Part shown: positions 37,865-46,048 of the stretch, piece after piece | Numbering within the stretch: position 1 is the first letter of the stretch | Layout: the number at the start of each line of letters is the position of its first letter | Source: SZAS-79 sp963844255 | GTDB lineage: Bacteria > Pseudomonadota > Gammaproteobacteria > Burkholderiales > SG8-39 | Length of the DNA: 64,000 bases | Direction: 5' to 3' | NCBI GenBank assembly: GCA_963844255.1 | Contig: CAWJNP010000077.1 | Location: forward strand, 1 to 64,000 | Notes under the pieces: model-generated | What the model saw: only the letters and a program-made list of their open reading frames with translations | Told to the model about the DNA's origin: nothing | Database searches by the model: none | Position numbers and translations under genes: made by a program

Positions 37865-39253
37865 ATGAACAAAGCCAGAGACTTCGACCAGAGCGTGCTT
37901 GCGGACCTGCAGGCGCTGCTCGGGGACCGGATCACGACCTCGGCGGGAATCCGCGAGCATCACGGCAAGGACGAGTCGTACTTCCCGATCGCCCCGCCCG
38001 ACGCCGTGGTGTTCCCGCACACCACCGAAGAAGTGCGCGACATCGTGAACATCTGCCGGCGCCACAAGGTGCCCATGATTCCCTATGGCGTCGGAACGTC
38101 GCTCGAAGGACATACCCTCGCGGTCGAAGGCGGCGTATGCATTGATCTGTCGCAGATGAACAAGGTGCTCGCCGTCCATGAGGAGGATCTCGACGCCGTG
38201 GTCCAGGCGGGCGTCACGCGCAAGGCCCTGAACGAGCAACTCCGCCACAGCGGCCTGTTCTTCCCGGTGGATCCGGGTGCCGATGCCACGCTCGGCGGGA
38301 TGGCAGCGACACGCGCGTCCGGTACCAATGCCGTGCGTTACGGAACGATGCGCGAAAACGTGCTCTCCCTCACCGTGGTTCTGGCTGATGGACGCATTAT
38401 CCGGACCGCGAGCCGCGCGAAGAAATCCGCTGCCGGCTACGACCTCACCCGCCTTTTCGTCGGTTCGGAGGGAACGCTCGGCATCATCACCGAAGTCACC
38501 GTCAAGCTCTATGCCGTTCAGGAAGCGATGTCCGCCGCAGTCTGCGCGTTCGACAGTATCGACGGCTGCACGAAGACCGTGATACAGGTCATCCAGGCTG
38601 GCGTCCCCATTGCGCGATCCGAGATCGTCTGCGAAAACTCCATTACCGCGATCAATCGCTACAACAAGACCAGCTATCGCGTCGCGCCAACCCTGTTTTT
38701 CGAATTTCACGGGACAGCCGCCTCAGTGGTCGAACAGGCTGAAATGGTGCAGGAGATCGCAAAAGAGAATGGCGGCATGGATTTCGTCTGGGCGACCAAA
38801 CCGGAAGACCGCACCAAGCTCTGGGAGGCACGCCACAACGCCTACTTCGCCTGCCTGCAGTTGCGCCCCGGCAGCCGCTCGGTGTCCACTGACGTCTGCG
38901 TGCCGATCTCGAGGCTCGCCGAATGCGTGGCCGAATCGATGGAAGACGTCAAAAGCTACGTCTCCCCAGTGCCTCTGATGGGGCACGTCGGCGACGGAAA
39001 CTTTCATCTGATGTTTCTGGTGGATCCGGAGAATCCGGCGGAACTCGAGCAGGCCAAGGAATTCAACAAGCGCCTGGTCCAGCGCGCAATCGCGATGGAG
39101 GGGACCTGTACCGGAGAGCACGGCATCGGTCTGGGCAAGCAGGCGTCCCTTGCACTGGAACACGGCGAGGCCCTCGATCTCATGCGCGACATCAAGCGGC
39201 TGTTCGATCCGGAGAACCTGATGAATCCCGGAAAACTCATCCCCATGGATTGA
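37865..39253 (+). CDS. FAD-binding oxidase, GlcD / D-lactate dehydrogenase-like
   Basis: A 462-residue flavoprotein of the VAO/PCMH family. The FAD-binding block is HKVPMIPYGVGTSLEGHTLA, followed by PVDPGADATLGGMAATRASG and LTRLFVGSEGTLGIITEVTV. The C-terminal FAD-oxidase domain has GHVGDGNFHLMFLVDPENP and GTCTGEHGIGLGKQASLALE. This is the layout of GlcD and D-lactate or D-2-hydroxyacid dehydrogenases. No glcE/glcF follow, which favours a single-subunit D-2-hydroxyacid (lactate) dehydrogenase. ATG 37865 is preceded by GCAAGGAGCAATTCC. Confidence 0.87.
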   Translation: MNKARDFDQSVLADLQALLGDRITTSAGIREHHGKDESYFPIAPPDAVVFPHTTEEVRDIVNICRRHKVPMIPYGVGTSLEGHTLAVEGGVCIDLSQMNKVLAVHEEDLDAVVQAGVTRKALNEQLRHSGLFFPVDPGADATLGGMAATRASGTNAVRYGTMRENVLSLTVVLADGRIIRTASRAKKSAAGYDLTRLFVGSEGTLGIITEVTVKLYAVQEAMSAAVCAFDSIDGCTKTVIQVIQAGVPIARSEIVCENSITAINRYNKTSYRVAPTLFFEFHGTAASVVEQAEMVQEIAKENGGMDFVWATKPEDRTKLWEARHNAYFACLQLRPGSRSVSTDVCVPISRLAECVAESMEDVKSYVSPVPLMGHVGDGNFHLMFLVDPENPAELEQAKEFNKRLVQRAIAMEGTCTGEHGIGLGKQASLALEHGEALDLMRDIKRLFDPENLMNPGKLIPMD

Positions 39254-39261
39254 CTGCCGAG

Positions 39262-39801
39262 ATGAGCGCCGAAAAAAGATTGAAGCAACTCGGGATCACC
39301 TTGCCGACGGTATCCTCGCCTGCGGCGAACTATGTGAACGCCGTGCAGACGGGCAACCTGCTCTACCTGTCCGGCAAGGGGCCACTACCAGTCGATGGCA
39401 AACGTCCGTCGGGCAAACTCGGTCGGGATTTCAGCGTGGCAGAGGGCTACCAGCACGCCCGTACGACCGGCCTGGACCTGATCGCGGTAATGAAGGCCGA
39501 GCTTGGCAGCCTGGACCGCGTAAAACGCATCGTGAAGGTGCTCGGCATGGTGAACTGCACGCCCGACTTCAACGACCCGCCCAAAGTGATCAATGGCGCA
39601 TCCGATCTGTTCGTCGAAGTATTCGGCGACAGGGGGCGTCACGCCCGCTCCGCCGTCGGCATGAACTCCCTTCCGATGGGCATACCGGTCGAGATCGAAA
39701 TGATCGTCGAGGTCGCGCCGGCGGCGGTGCGCAAGGCGGCACACCGGACCACCCGGAAAACAGCCGCAGGCAAGACGACTGCCCGCGCGCGCCGACATTA
39801 G
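39262..39801 (+). CDS. RidA/YjgF-family protein
   Basis: A 179-residue protein. Residues 1-150 are the RidA/YjgF-like domain: LKQLGITLPTVSSPAANYVN, AVQTGNLLYLSGKGPLPVDG, NSLPMGIPVEIEMIVEVAP. It belongs to the longer YjgH/Rid-like branch; whether it deaminates enamines is untested because the canonical arginine context differs ('RHARSAVGMNSLPMG' holds an Arg). The C-terminus carries a basic tail (KAAHRTTRKTAAGKTTARAR) not found in plain RidA. It starts eight bases after the FAD oxidase, so is probably in that operon. Confidence 0.82.
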   Translation: MSAEKRLKQLGITLPTVSSPAANYVNAVQTGNLLYLSGKGPLPVDGKRPSGKLGRDFSVAEGYQHARTTGLDLIAVMKAELGSLDRVKRIVKVLGMVNCTPDFNDPPKVINGASDLFVEVFGDRGRHARSAVGMNSLPMGIPVEIEMIVEVAPAAVRKAAHRTTRKTAAGKTTARARRH

Positions 39802-39813
39802 TAATTATATAAC

Positions 39814-39837
39814 TTCCAGTATCTTAATTGACTGGAA
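39814..39837. terminator. short inverted repeat between convergent genes
   Basis: TTCCAGT and ACTGGAA form a perfect seven-base stem with a ten-base A+T-rich loop, 13 bases after the RidA stop and before the orn stop on the other strand. No T run follows, so terminator function is only possible. Confidence 0.35.
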
Positions 39838-39879
39838 ACCCGCTCTGCTGCTGTATTCAGTGAATGAAATTCCCTGAAT

Positions 39880-40425
39880 TCAGATCGTCATCACGGTCCG
39901 CCGGTAATACTTGAGCTCCTCGATCGACTCGAGAATGTCGGCCAGCGCCTCGTGCTTGTTGTGCTTCACCATCCCTTTGGCCACCTCGGGTTTCCAGCGT
40001 CGCACCAGTTCCTTCAAGGTGCTGACGTCCAGATTCCGGTAATGAAAATAGGCCTCCAGCCGGGGCAGCCATCGCGCCATGAAGCGACGGTCCTGGCAGA
40101 TTGAATTACCGCACATTGGCGACGTTCCCGCCGGAACATACGCCTTGAGGAACTCGATCGAAAGCGTCTCGGCAGCCGCCTCGTCAAGCGCCGACGCCTT
40201 GACCTTCTCGATTAACCCGGACTTCGCATGCGTTGACTTGTTCCATCCATCCATTCCATCAAGGACTTCATCCGGCTGATGTACCACCAGCACCGGCCCC
40301 TGGGCCAGCACATTGAGCTGCGCGTCGGTCACTACCATGGCAATTTCAATGACGCGATCCGAGTCCGGAACCAGGCCGGTCATCTCCATGTCGATCCAGA
40401 CGAGGTTGTTCTGATCCTGAGCCAT
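39880..40425 (-). CDS. orn: oligoribonuclease
   Basis: A 181-residue DEDDh 3'-5' exonuclease. WIDMEMTGLVPDSDRVIEIA (DxE motif ExoI), GNSICQDRRFMARWLPRLEA (ExoII) and KHNKHEALADILESIEELKY (ExoIII, with His and Asp) are all intact. It degrades two- to five-base RNA fragments and pGpG and is usually essential. It is divergent from the M48 protease gene. Confidence 0.96.
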   Translation of the reverse strand: MAQDQNNLVWIDMEMTGLVPDSDRVIEIAMVVTDAQLNVLAQGPVLVVHQPDEVLDGMDGWNKSTHAKSGLIEKVKASALDEAAAETLSIEFLKAYVPAGTSPMCGNSICQDRRFMARWLPRLEAYFHYRNLDVSTLKELVRRWKPEVAKGMVKHNKHEALADILESIEELKYYRRTVMTI

Positions 40426-40502
40426 GCGTGCCTCCGTTCGTCACTCGCGAGACTGTTCGAGCTTACCTGCGTCGCGATTCCGGGGTATTCTCTCACGGCC
40501 CC

Positions 40503-41768
40503 ATGGATGCCTTCACGCCGAACGGATTCACCGTCGCCTTCCTCGGCGCTCTCGCCCTTGCGACCAGCACCCGACTCTGGCTCGCGCAGCGCCAGATCCG
40601 GCACGTCATCGGCAACCGCGATGCGGTTCCTGAGAGCTTTTCTGCAACCATCACGCTTGCAGCGCACCAGAAAGCGGCCGACTACAGTACCGTGAAGACA
40701 CGCCTGAGCATCGCCGATATTTTCCTCGGCGCCGCCATCCTGCTCGCCCTCACGCTTGGTGGCGGGTTGCAGCTGATCGCGACGCAGTGGGCCCGCGTGC
40801 TCGACCCGGCGGGCTACTGGCACGGGGTGGCGATGGTGATGAGCGTGGTGGTCCTGCTATCGTTGCTTGACCTGCCGCTCACGCTGTATCGCACGTTCGT
40901 GGTGGAGGCGCGTTTCGGATTCAATCGCATGACACTGCCGCTTTTCCTCGCCGACCTGGCCAAACAGACCGTACTCGGCGCCGCCCTGGGCATCCCCCTC
41001 CTTCTGCTGGTGCTCTGGCTGATGGGCCGGATGGGAGCGCAATGGTGGCTCTACGTCTGGCTGGCTTGGATGGGTTTCAATCTGCTCATTCTGATGATCT
41101 ACCCGACCTTCATCGCGCCTCTGTTCAACCGCTTCACGCCACTTTCGGATCCGTCGCTCGCGGCCCGGATCGAGCTGCTGCTGTCGCGCTGCGGCTTCAA
41201 GTCGCAGGGCCTGTATGTGATGGACGGTTCGCGGCGAAGCTCGCATGGAAATGCCTATTTCACCGGCCTGGGCGCAGCCAAGCGGATCGTGCTGTTCGAT
41301 ACGCTGCTGACGCGCCTCGCCCCTCCCGAAGTCGAGGCTGTCCTGGCCCATGAGCTCGGACATTTCAAGCGCCACCATGTGTGGAAACGCGTAGCGGTAC
41401 TGTTCGGCATGAGCCTTGCGATGCTATGGATCCTCGGCCGCCTGATCGGCGAAGGCTGGTTCTACGCGGGGCTGAACGTCCAGTCACGTTCGACAGCAAT
41501 GGCGCTTGTTCTGTTCTTTCTGGTCGTGCCACTGTTCACATTCTTCCTCCAGCCCCTGATCAGCCTCTATTCGCGCAAGCACGAGTTTGAAGCGGACGCC
41601 TATGCGGCCGCACACGCCGGCCCGGCCGATCTGATGCGCGCGCTCGTCAAGCTCTATCAGGACAATGCAGCGACCCTGACGCCCGATCCGCTGCATTCGG
41701 CCTTCTACGATTCACACCCGCCGGCCGCGACGCGCATTGCGCGCCTTCGCCAGGCTGCCGCCCCCTGA
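40503..41768 (+). CDS. M48 family membrane zinc metalloprotease (Ste24-like)
   Basis: A 421-residue protein with about seven membrane spans. The M48 zinc site is EVEAVLAHELGHFKRHHVWK (HExxH) around residue 280, and the third ligand glutamate lies in SRKHEFEADAYAAAHAG (~residue 355). The N-terminal CAAX-protease-like region includes ADYSTVKTRLSIADIFLGAA. It resembles eukaryotic Ste24 in layout. It is probably involved in inner-membrane proteolysis. ATG 40503 was chosen because it begins the first membrane span. Confidence 0.88.
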   Translation: MDAFTPNGFTVAFLGALALATSTRLWLAQRQIRHVIGNRDAVPESFSATITLAAHQKAADYSTVKTRLSIADIFLGAAILLALTLGGGLQLIATQWARVLDPAGYWHGVAMVMSVVVLLSLLDLPLTLYRTFVVEARFGFNRMTLPLFLADLAKQTVLGAALGIPLLLLVLWLMGRMGAQWWLYVWLAWMGFNLLILMIYPTFIAPLFNRFTPLSDPSLAARIELLLSRCGFKSQGLYVMDGSRRSSHGNAYFTGLGAAKRIVLFDTLLTRLAPPEVEAVLAHELGHFKRHHVWKRVAVLFGMSLAMLWILGRLIGEGWFYAGLNVQSRSTAMALVLFFLVVPLFTFFLQPLISLYSRKHEFEADAYAAAHAGPADLMRALVKLYQDNAATLTPDPLHSAFYDSHPPAATRIARLRQAAAP

Positions 41769-41781
41769 GATCCGCGCATGA

Positions 41782-42108
41782 GTGACCTGGCCGGCAAGAC
41801 GATGCGCCCCCTGCGAAGGCGAGACGATCCCCTTTACCGACGCCGAGGCACGGGAGATGCTCGGCTCCCTCAAAGGCTGGATCATTGAAGACAATGCGCT
41901 GGTCAAGCTGTACCCCTTCACCAACTATTATCAGACCATGGCTTTTGTGAATGCGCTGGCCTGGATCTCGCACCGTGAGGACCACCATCCTGATCTGGTC
42001 GTGGGATACAACAAGTGCCGCGTCGAATACCGCACCCACGCGATTGAAGGGCTCTCGGAAAACGATTTCATCTGCGCAGCGAAATGCGACGCACTCTACC
42101 GGTTGTGA
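41782..42108 (+). CDS. pterin-4-alpha-carbinolamine dehydratase, 5' frame uncertain
   Basis: The body (CAPCEGETIPFTDAEAREML, then FTNYYQTMAFVNALAWISHR and EDHHPDLVVGYNKCRVEYRT) is a full PCD/DCoH with the catalytic His-His-Pro block. It recycles pterin cofactor after aromatic amino-acid hydroxylation. In the listed frame it starts with GTG at 41782 (MTWPARRCAPCEG). The family N-terminus (MSDLAGKT-CAPCEG) is instead found in the frame of ATG 41778 and would need removal of one base near 41799-41803. I think the second is the true start and that one base is inserted. It is followed by rsgA after 19 bases. Confidence 0.82.
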   Translation: MTWPARRCAPCEGETIPFTDAEAREMLGSLKGWIIEDNALVKLYPFTNYYQTMAFVNALAWISHREDHHPDLVVGYNKCRVEYRTHAIEGLSENDFICAAKCDALYRL

Positions 42109-42127
42109 CAGACAGCAGCGAAGAAGC

Positions 42128-43021
42128 ATGAGTGCCGCGCTCTCCGAGGCTACCGTGATCGCTGGGTACGGGCGTCAGTGTCTCGTGCGCCTCGCGGGCG
42201 GCGAATTGCTGCGTTGCCAGGTGCGCGGGCGTGAGATCCAACCGGTTTGCGGGGATCGCGTTCAAATTGCACACAGCTCGGCGGACCAGGGCGTCATAGA
42301 GACGATCGCGCCAAGATCCAACGAATTCTCCCGCGCCGTGCACTATCGCCGGAAAGTGCTGGCCGCCAATTTCACCCAGGTCGTCATCCTGGTCGCCTGT
42401 GAACCTTCGTTCTCGGACGAACTGATCTGTCGAATGCTGATTGTGGCGGAACAGGCGGGCCTGCCGACGGTGATCGTACTCAACAAGGTCGACCTGGTCG
42501 ATTTGCGGCCGAGGGCTCTTGCCATGCTCGCGCCGTTCAGGGGCATGGGCTACCCGCTCGTGGAACTAGCCGGAAGAATTGACATTGATCCGCTGCGGCC
42601 CTATGTCGCCGGGCAGCGCAGCCTGTTTACCGGACAGTCCGGCATGGGGAAGTCGACTCTGGTCAAGGCTCTCGTCCCCGATGCCGAAATCAAGATAAGG
42701 GAGATCTCCGCCTTCCTCGACGCCGGCAAGCAGACGACCACCGGATCCAGGCTTTACCCGGTTTCCAAGGATACGGAAATAATAGATTCTCCGGGACTGG
42801 CGGAATTCGGTCTGGCCGGGATGGACTACCTGCACATTGCGGCGGGCTTTCGCGAATTTTCCCCTTACCGCGGAAAATGCCGTTTCCAGAACTGCCGCCA
42901 TCTGAACGAGCCCGGTTGCGCAATACGCGAGGCCGGCGAAAGCGGCGCCATCCATCCGCGCAGGTTGCTGCTATACCAGCGCATCGTCACCGCCGAGGCA
43001 TCCGGCGAGGCACGGCGATGA
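42128..43021 (+). CDS. rsgA: ribosome small subunit-dependent GTPase RsgA
   Basis: A 297-residue circularly permuted GTPase: OB-fold N-terminus (ATVIAGYGRQCLVRLAGGEL), G4 (VIVLNKVDLVD), G1 (LFTGQSGMGKSTLVKALVPD), G3 (TEIIDSPGLAEFGLAGMDYL). The C-terminal zinc knuckle is CRFQNCRHLNEPGCAIRE (Cys-x4-Cys-x-His-x5-Cys). It matures the 30S subunit. Its stop overlaps the next gene in ATGA. Confidence 0.95.
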   Translation: MSAALSEATVIAGYGRQCLVRLAGGELLRCQVRGREIQPVCGDRVQIAHSSADQGVIETIAPRSNEFSRAVHYRRKVLAANFTQVVILVACEPSFSDELICRMLIVAEQAGLPTVIVLNKVDLVDLRPRALAMLAPFRGMGYPLVELAGRIDIDPLRPYVAGQRSLFTGQSGMGKSTLVKALVPDAEIKIREISAFLDAGKQTTTGSRLYPVSKDTEIIDSPGLAEFGLAGMDYLHIAAGFREFSPYRGKCRFQNCRHLNEPGCAIREAGESGAIHPRRLLLYQRIVTAEASGEARR

Positions 43022-43329
43022 GACGCATATTCGCCTCCATCAGCCTGGTCGATGTACACCATGCGAAGAATCTGCTCGATTCCGCCGGCATCCGGGCGGT
43101 GGTGCGGAACGAAATGCTCTCCTCTGCGATCGGGCAACTTCCCTTCGTCGACTGTCAACCGGAACTGTGGCTTGCCGACGACTCGGATGCAGAGCGAGCC
43201 CGCGTGCTCCTTTCCGAAGGACCGCTGCGGCCTGCCGAAAAAGGGGCGATGTGGCAGTGCGAATGCGGTGAAATTTCGGAAGCGCAATTCACGCAGTGCT
43301 GGCGCTGCGCCGGCTACCGGCAGCGATAG
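43018..43329 (+). CDS. DUF2007 domain protein with C-terminal zinc ribbon
   Basis: A 103-residue protein. The N-terminal DUF2007 (putative signal-transducing) domain reads MRRIFASISLVDVHHAKNLL, DSAGIRAVVRNEMLSSAIGQ, then ELWLADDSDAERARVLL. The C-terminus has WQCECGEISEAQFTQCWRCA, a Cys-x-Cys...Cys-x2-Cys zinc-ribbon that the minimal domain lacks. It is translationally coupled to rsgA (ATGA). The function is unknown; the coupling hints at a link with ribosome or stress physiology. Confidence 0.85.
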   Translation: MRRIFASISLVDVHHAKNLLDSAGIRAVVRNEMLSSAIGQLPFVDCQPELWLADDSDAERARVLLSEGPLRPAEKGAMWQCECGEISEAQFTQCWRCAGYRQR

Positions 43330-43337
43330 GCAGGGGT

Positions 43338-44249
43338 TCAGCCGAATATTCGCGCGACCGTGAGTATCGCGAGCAGAAACACCCAGACCACCAGCGAACG
43401 CCACAGCAAGCCCACGGTACTGTCCAGAAACGTCACATCGGCACTCTCGCCAAGACCCAGTTCCGGCCTCGCCTCCGCCATGCCGTCGGCCTCAGAAAGC
43501 GGCATGCCGAGTCGAACGCCCATTGCACCTGCGCCCGTCGCGAGGACGATGCCAAGGTTACTGTCCGTCCACCTTGCGGCCTGGGTGCGCCAGCAATAGA
43601 CCGCGTCCTCGAAGTCGCCGACGACTGCAAATGCGATTGCGGTCAGCCGAACGGCGGGCCACTCCATGGCGTCGTGGACACGCGTGGCGAAGACACCGAA
43701 ATCGCCCTGCCCTCGCCAGCGTCTGGACAGAAAACCGGCAAGCCGGTAAAGAATCGCGCCGGTCGGGCCGGGCAGCAGCATGAACCAGAAGAGCACGGCG
43801 AAAACGTGCCTGTGCGAAGCCGTCAATGCTCCCTCGATGGCAAGGCGGATCACTTCCTCCTTGCTGCGGTGCTGCGCGGACTCTCCGCGCCATTCGCCAA
43901 TCAGCTGGCGAGCGCGCTCGAGGTCATCGCCTTTGATGGCAAGCTGGATCCCGGTAAAGGAATGACTGAATTGGCGAAAACCCAGAGTCACATACAGGGC
44001 TGCGACATTGCACGCCAGCCCAAATAGCGGGTGCATCCAGACCAGCACGTAGTACAGCGCCAGCGAGCCGAGGACAAGCGGCGCCGCCGCCACTGCCCAG
44101 GCGATCGTGCCATGGCGGGATTCGCCCGCATTGAACGTGTTCTCCAGCCAGCCGGCCCAGCCGGCGAGGACGGAATGGTAGGTCGTTCGATCAACGAGCG
44201 GTCGCCACTGCTCAAGCAGCAGCGCGGCGATGATGGCAAGTACGCTCAT
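43338..44249 (-). CDS. CobD/CbiB-like membrane protein
   Basis: A 303-residue membrane protein with four to five spans, matching the CobD/CbiB-like family of betaproteobacteria (also resembling AmpE): MSVLAIIAALLLEQWRPLVD, VAALYVTLGFRQFSHSFTGI, SKEEVIRLAIEGALTASHRH and VFAVLFWFMLLPGPTGAILY. The glutamate in SKEEVIRLAIEGAL is at the place where CobD/CbiB have a conserved ETxVEN-like motif, but the motif itself is changed. No other cobalamin genes are nearby, so cobalamin synthesis is doubtful. Start at 44247-44249, where the first membrane helix begins. Confidence 0.75.
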   Translation of the reverse strand: MSVLAIIAALLLEQWRPLVDRTTYHSVLAGWAGWLENTFNAGESRHGTIAWAVAAAPLVLGSLALYYVLVWMHPLFGLACNVAALYVTLGFRQFSHSFTGIQLAIKGDDLERARQLIGEWRGESAQHRSKEEVIRLAIEGALTASHRHVFAVLFWFMLLPGPTGAILYRLAGFLSRRWRGQGDFGVFATRVHDAMEWPAVRLTAIAFAVVGDFEDAVYCWRTQAARWTDSNLGIVLATGAGAMGVRLGMPLSEADGMAEARPELGLGESADVTFLDSTVGLLWRSLVVWVFLLAILTVARIFG

Positions 44250-44359
44250 TGAAGTCGGATGCGGGAAACCGGTTTCGAAATGCAGGATCGCGTCGCGAAC
44301 CCGCAAGATATCACAAGCCTCGTGACAGACCGGTAGCAGCCCGGCCGCCCCACCACGCG

Positions 44360-44971
44360 TCAGTCGTTTTTCAGATATCGATGCAGATTGATCAGCATCC
44401 CGGCTGTGGCGCCCCAGATGTAGCGCTCCTGGTACGGAATCGCAAAAAAATGACGCTGTTCTCCCTCGAATTCGCGCGAATGACGCTGGTGGTTGCGCTC
44501 ATCGAGGAGAAAGTCGAGCGGCACCTCGAAAACTTCCGCGACCTCGTTGTCGTCCGGTTGAAGATCAAAGGGCGGCTGCACGATCCCGACGATCGGCGTG
44601 ATGCGGTATCCGGTGCGCGTGTGGTAATCCGACAACCGGCCCACCAGTTCAATTCTTTCCTCCGACAGACCAATCTCCTCCCAGGTCTCGCGCAATGCGG
44701 TGCGCTCCGGCGTCACATCCACCGGTTCCGCGCGTCCGCCCGGGAAACTGATCTGCCCGGAGTGATTCTTCAGATGCGCAGTACGCTGCGTGAACAGCAC
44801 GGTTGGCACGTCGCCGCGCGCCACAATGGGCACGAGCACCGAAGCGGCGTGCAGCGTATCGGCGGCAGGCCGTGCCCCCTGATCGCCATATACCGTTCCG
44901 GTCGCCGGCAGCGCCTGCGCAAAGCGCTGCCGGAGCCACTCAACGGAAGGGATCGGGTCAATCCGCGGCAT
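44360..44971 (-). CDS. CoA pyrophosphatase (NUDIX)
   Basis: A 203-residue NUDIX hydrolase. The CoA-specific upstream signature LFTQRTAHLKNHSGQISFPG runs straight into the Nudix box GGRAEPVDVTPERTALRETW, then EEIGLSEE, with the catalytic REtwEEiG intact. It hydrolyses CoA and derivatives to 3',5'-ADP and phosphopantetheine. Start MPRIDPIPSVEWLRQRF fits the family. It is the last gene in a conserved core block here. Confidence 0.9.
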   Translation of the reverse strand: MPRIDPIPSVEWLRQRFAQALPATGTVYGDQGARPAADTLHAASVLVPIVARGDVPTVLFTQRTAHLKNHSGQISFPGGRAEPVDVTPERTALRETWEEIGLSEERIELVGRLSDYHTRTGYRITPIVGIVQPPFDLQPDDNEVAEVFEVPLDFLLDERNHQRHSREFEGEQRHFFAIPYQERYIWGATAGMLINLHRYLKND

Positions 44972-45037
44972 TCGCTAGTTCCGGACGCGAGATCCGCACA
45001 GCGGACACGGCCGGATCTCACTCAAAAGCATGCGCGA

Positions 45038-46012
45038 CTACGGCGCAAGGATCACCGATCCGGTGGTCTTCCTGCCTTCCAGGTCGCGGTGCGCCTGGGC
45101 CGCATCCGCAAGCTTGTAGGTACCCGCCACTTCGATTTTGACCTTTCCCGAAGCGACCACGTCGAACAGCGACTTCGCCGTCTCGTCCAGATCGGAGCGC
45201 GTCGCGATATGCGTCACGAGCGTCGGCCGGGTGAGGAAGAGCGACCCCTTCTGCGCAAGGATGCCGATGTTTACCGGCGGGACTGCGCCCGACGCATTGC
45301 CAAAAGACACCATCATGCCGCGCGGTTGCAGGCAGTCGAGCGAACCTTCCCAGGTGCTCTTTCCGACCGAGTCGTACACAACCGGAACGCCTTTGCCGCC
45401 GGTGATCTCCTTCACCTTTTCGGTGAAATTTTCCTTCGAGTAATTGATCACATGCGCACAGCCGGCCTTCTTCGCGAGCGCCACCTTTTCTTCGGAACCG
45501 GCAGTCCCGATTACCGTGACCCCCAGCGCCTTGAGCCACTGCGTGGCGATCAGCCCCACCCCGCCGGCGGCTGCGTGCCACAGCACCGTATCGCCGGACT
45601 TGACCTTGAAGGTGCGGTGAATGAGGAACTGCACCGTCATGCCCTTGAGCATCATCGACGCAGCCTGCTGGTCACTGATCCCTGCGGGAATCTTGACGAG
45701 ACGGTCGGCAGGATAGAGTCGCACATCGGCATAGGACCCGACGGGACCGCCCGTGTAGGCAACACGATCCCCGACCGCAAGGCCGGTAACGCCTGGACCG
45801 ACCGCATCAATCACGCCGGCCGCTTCCGATCCGAGCGCCGATGGCAGCGGCATCGGATAAAGCCCGGACCGGTGATAGGTGTCGATGAAATTGACGCCGA
45901 TCGCCGTCTGGCGCAGCTTTACCTGGCCTTCTCCGGGCTCGCCCACCGCGACATCTTCAAACTGCAGGACTTCAGGACCACCCGTCTTGTGAAATCTGAT
46001 TGCCTTGGCCAT
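45038..46012 (-). CDS. NADPH:quinone oxidoreductase, zeta-crystallin family
   Basis: A 324-residue zinc-free MDR protein: KAIRFHKTGGPEVLQFEDVA at the N-terminus, NFIDTYHRSGLYP, LWHAAAGGVGLIATQWLKAL (Rossmann nucleotide loop AAGGVG) and VVYDSVGKSTWEGSLDCLQP. It reduces quinones with NADPH. ATG at 46010-46012 follows AAGGAGAACACG; an in-frame ATG seven codons upstream (MSSKENT) overlaps that ribosome site and is less likely. Confidence 0.9.
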   Translation of the reverse strand: MAKAIRFHKTGGPEVLQFEDVAVGEPGEGQVKLRQTAIGVNFIDTYHRSGLYPMPLPSALGSEAAGVIDAVGPGVTGLAVGDRVAYTGGPVGSYADVRLYPADRLVKIPAGISDQQAASMMLKGMTVQFLIHRTFKVKSGDTVLWHAAAGGVGLIATQWLKALGVTVIGTAGSEEKVALAKKAGCAHVINYSKENFTEKVKEITGGKGVPVVYDSVGKSTWEGSLDCLQPRGMMVSFGNASGAVPPVNIGILAQKGSLFLTRPTLVTHIATRSDLDETAKSLFDVVASGKVKIEVAGTYKLADAAQAHRDLEGRKTTGSVILAP

Positions 46013-46048
46013 CGTGTTCTCCTTCGAACTCATGTTGAATACAGCGTT

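Noticed and set aside
43338..44249. Cobalamin biosynthesis locus
   Set aside because: Only a single CobD/CbiB-like membrane protein with an altered motif is present; no other cob/cbi genes lie near.
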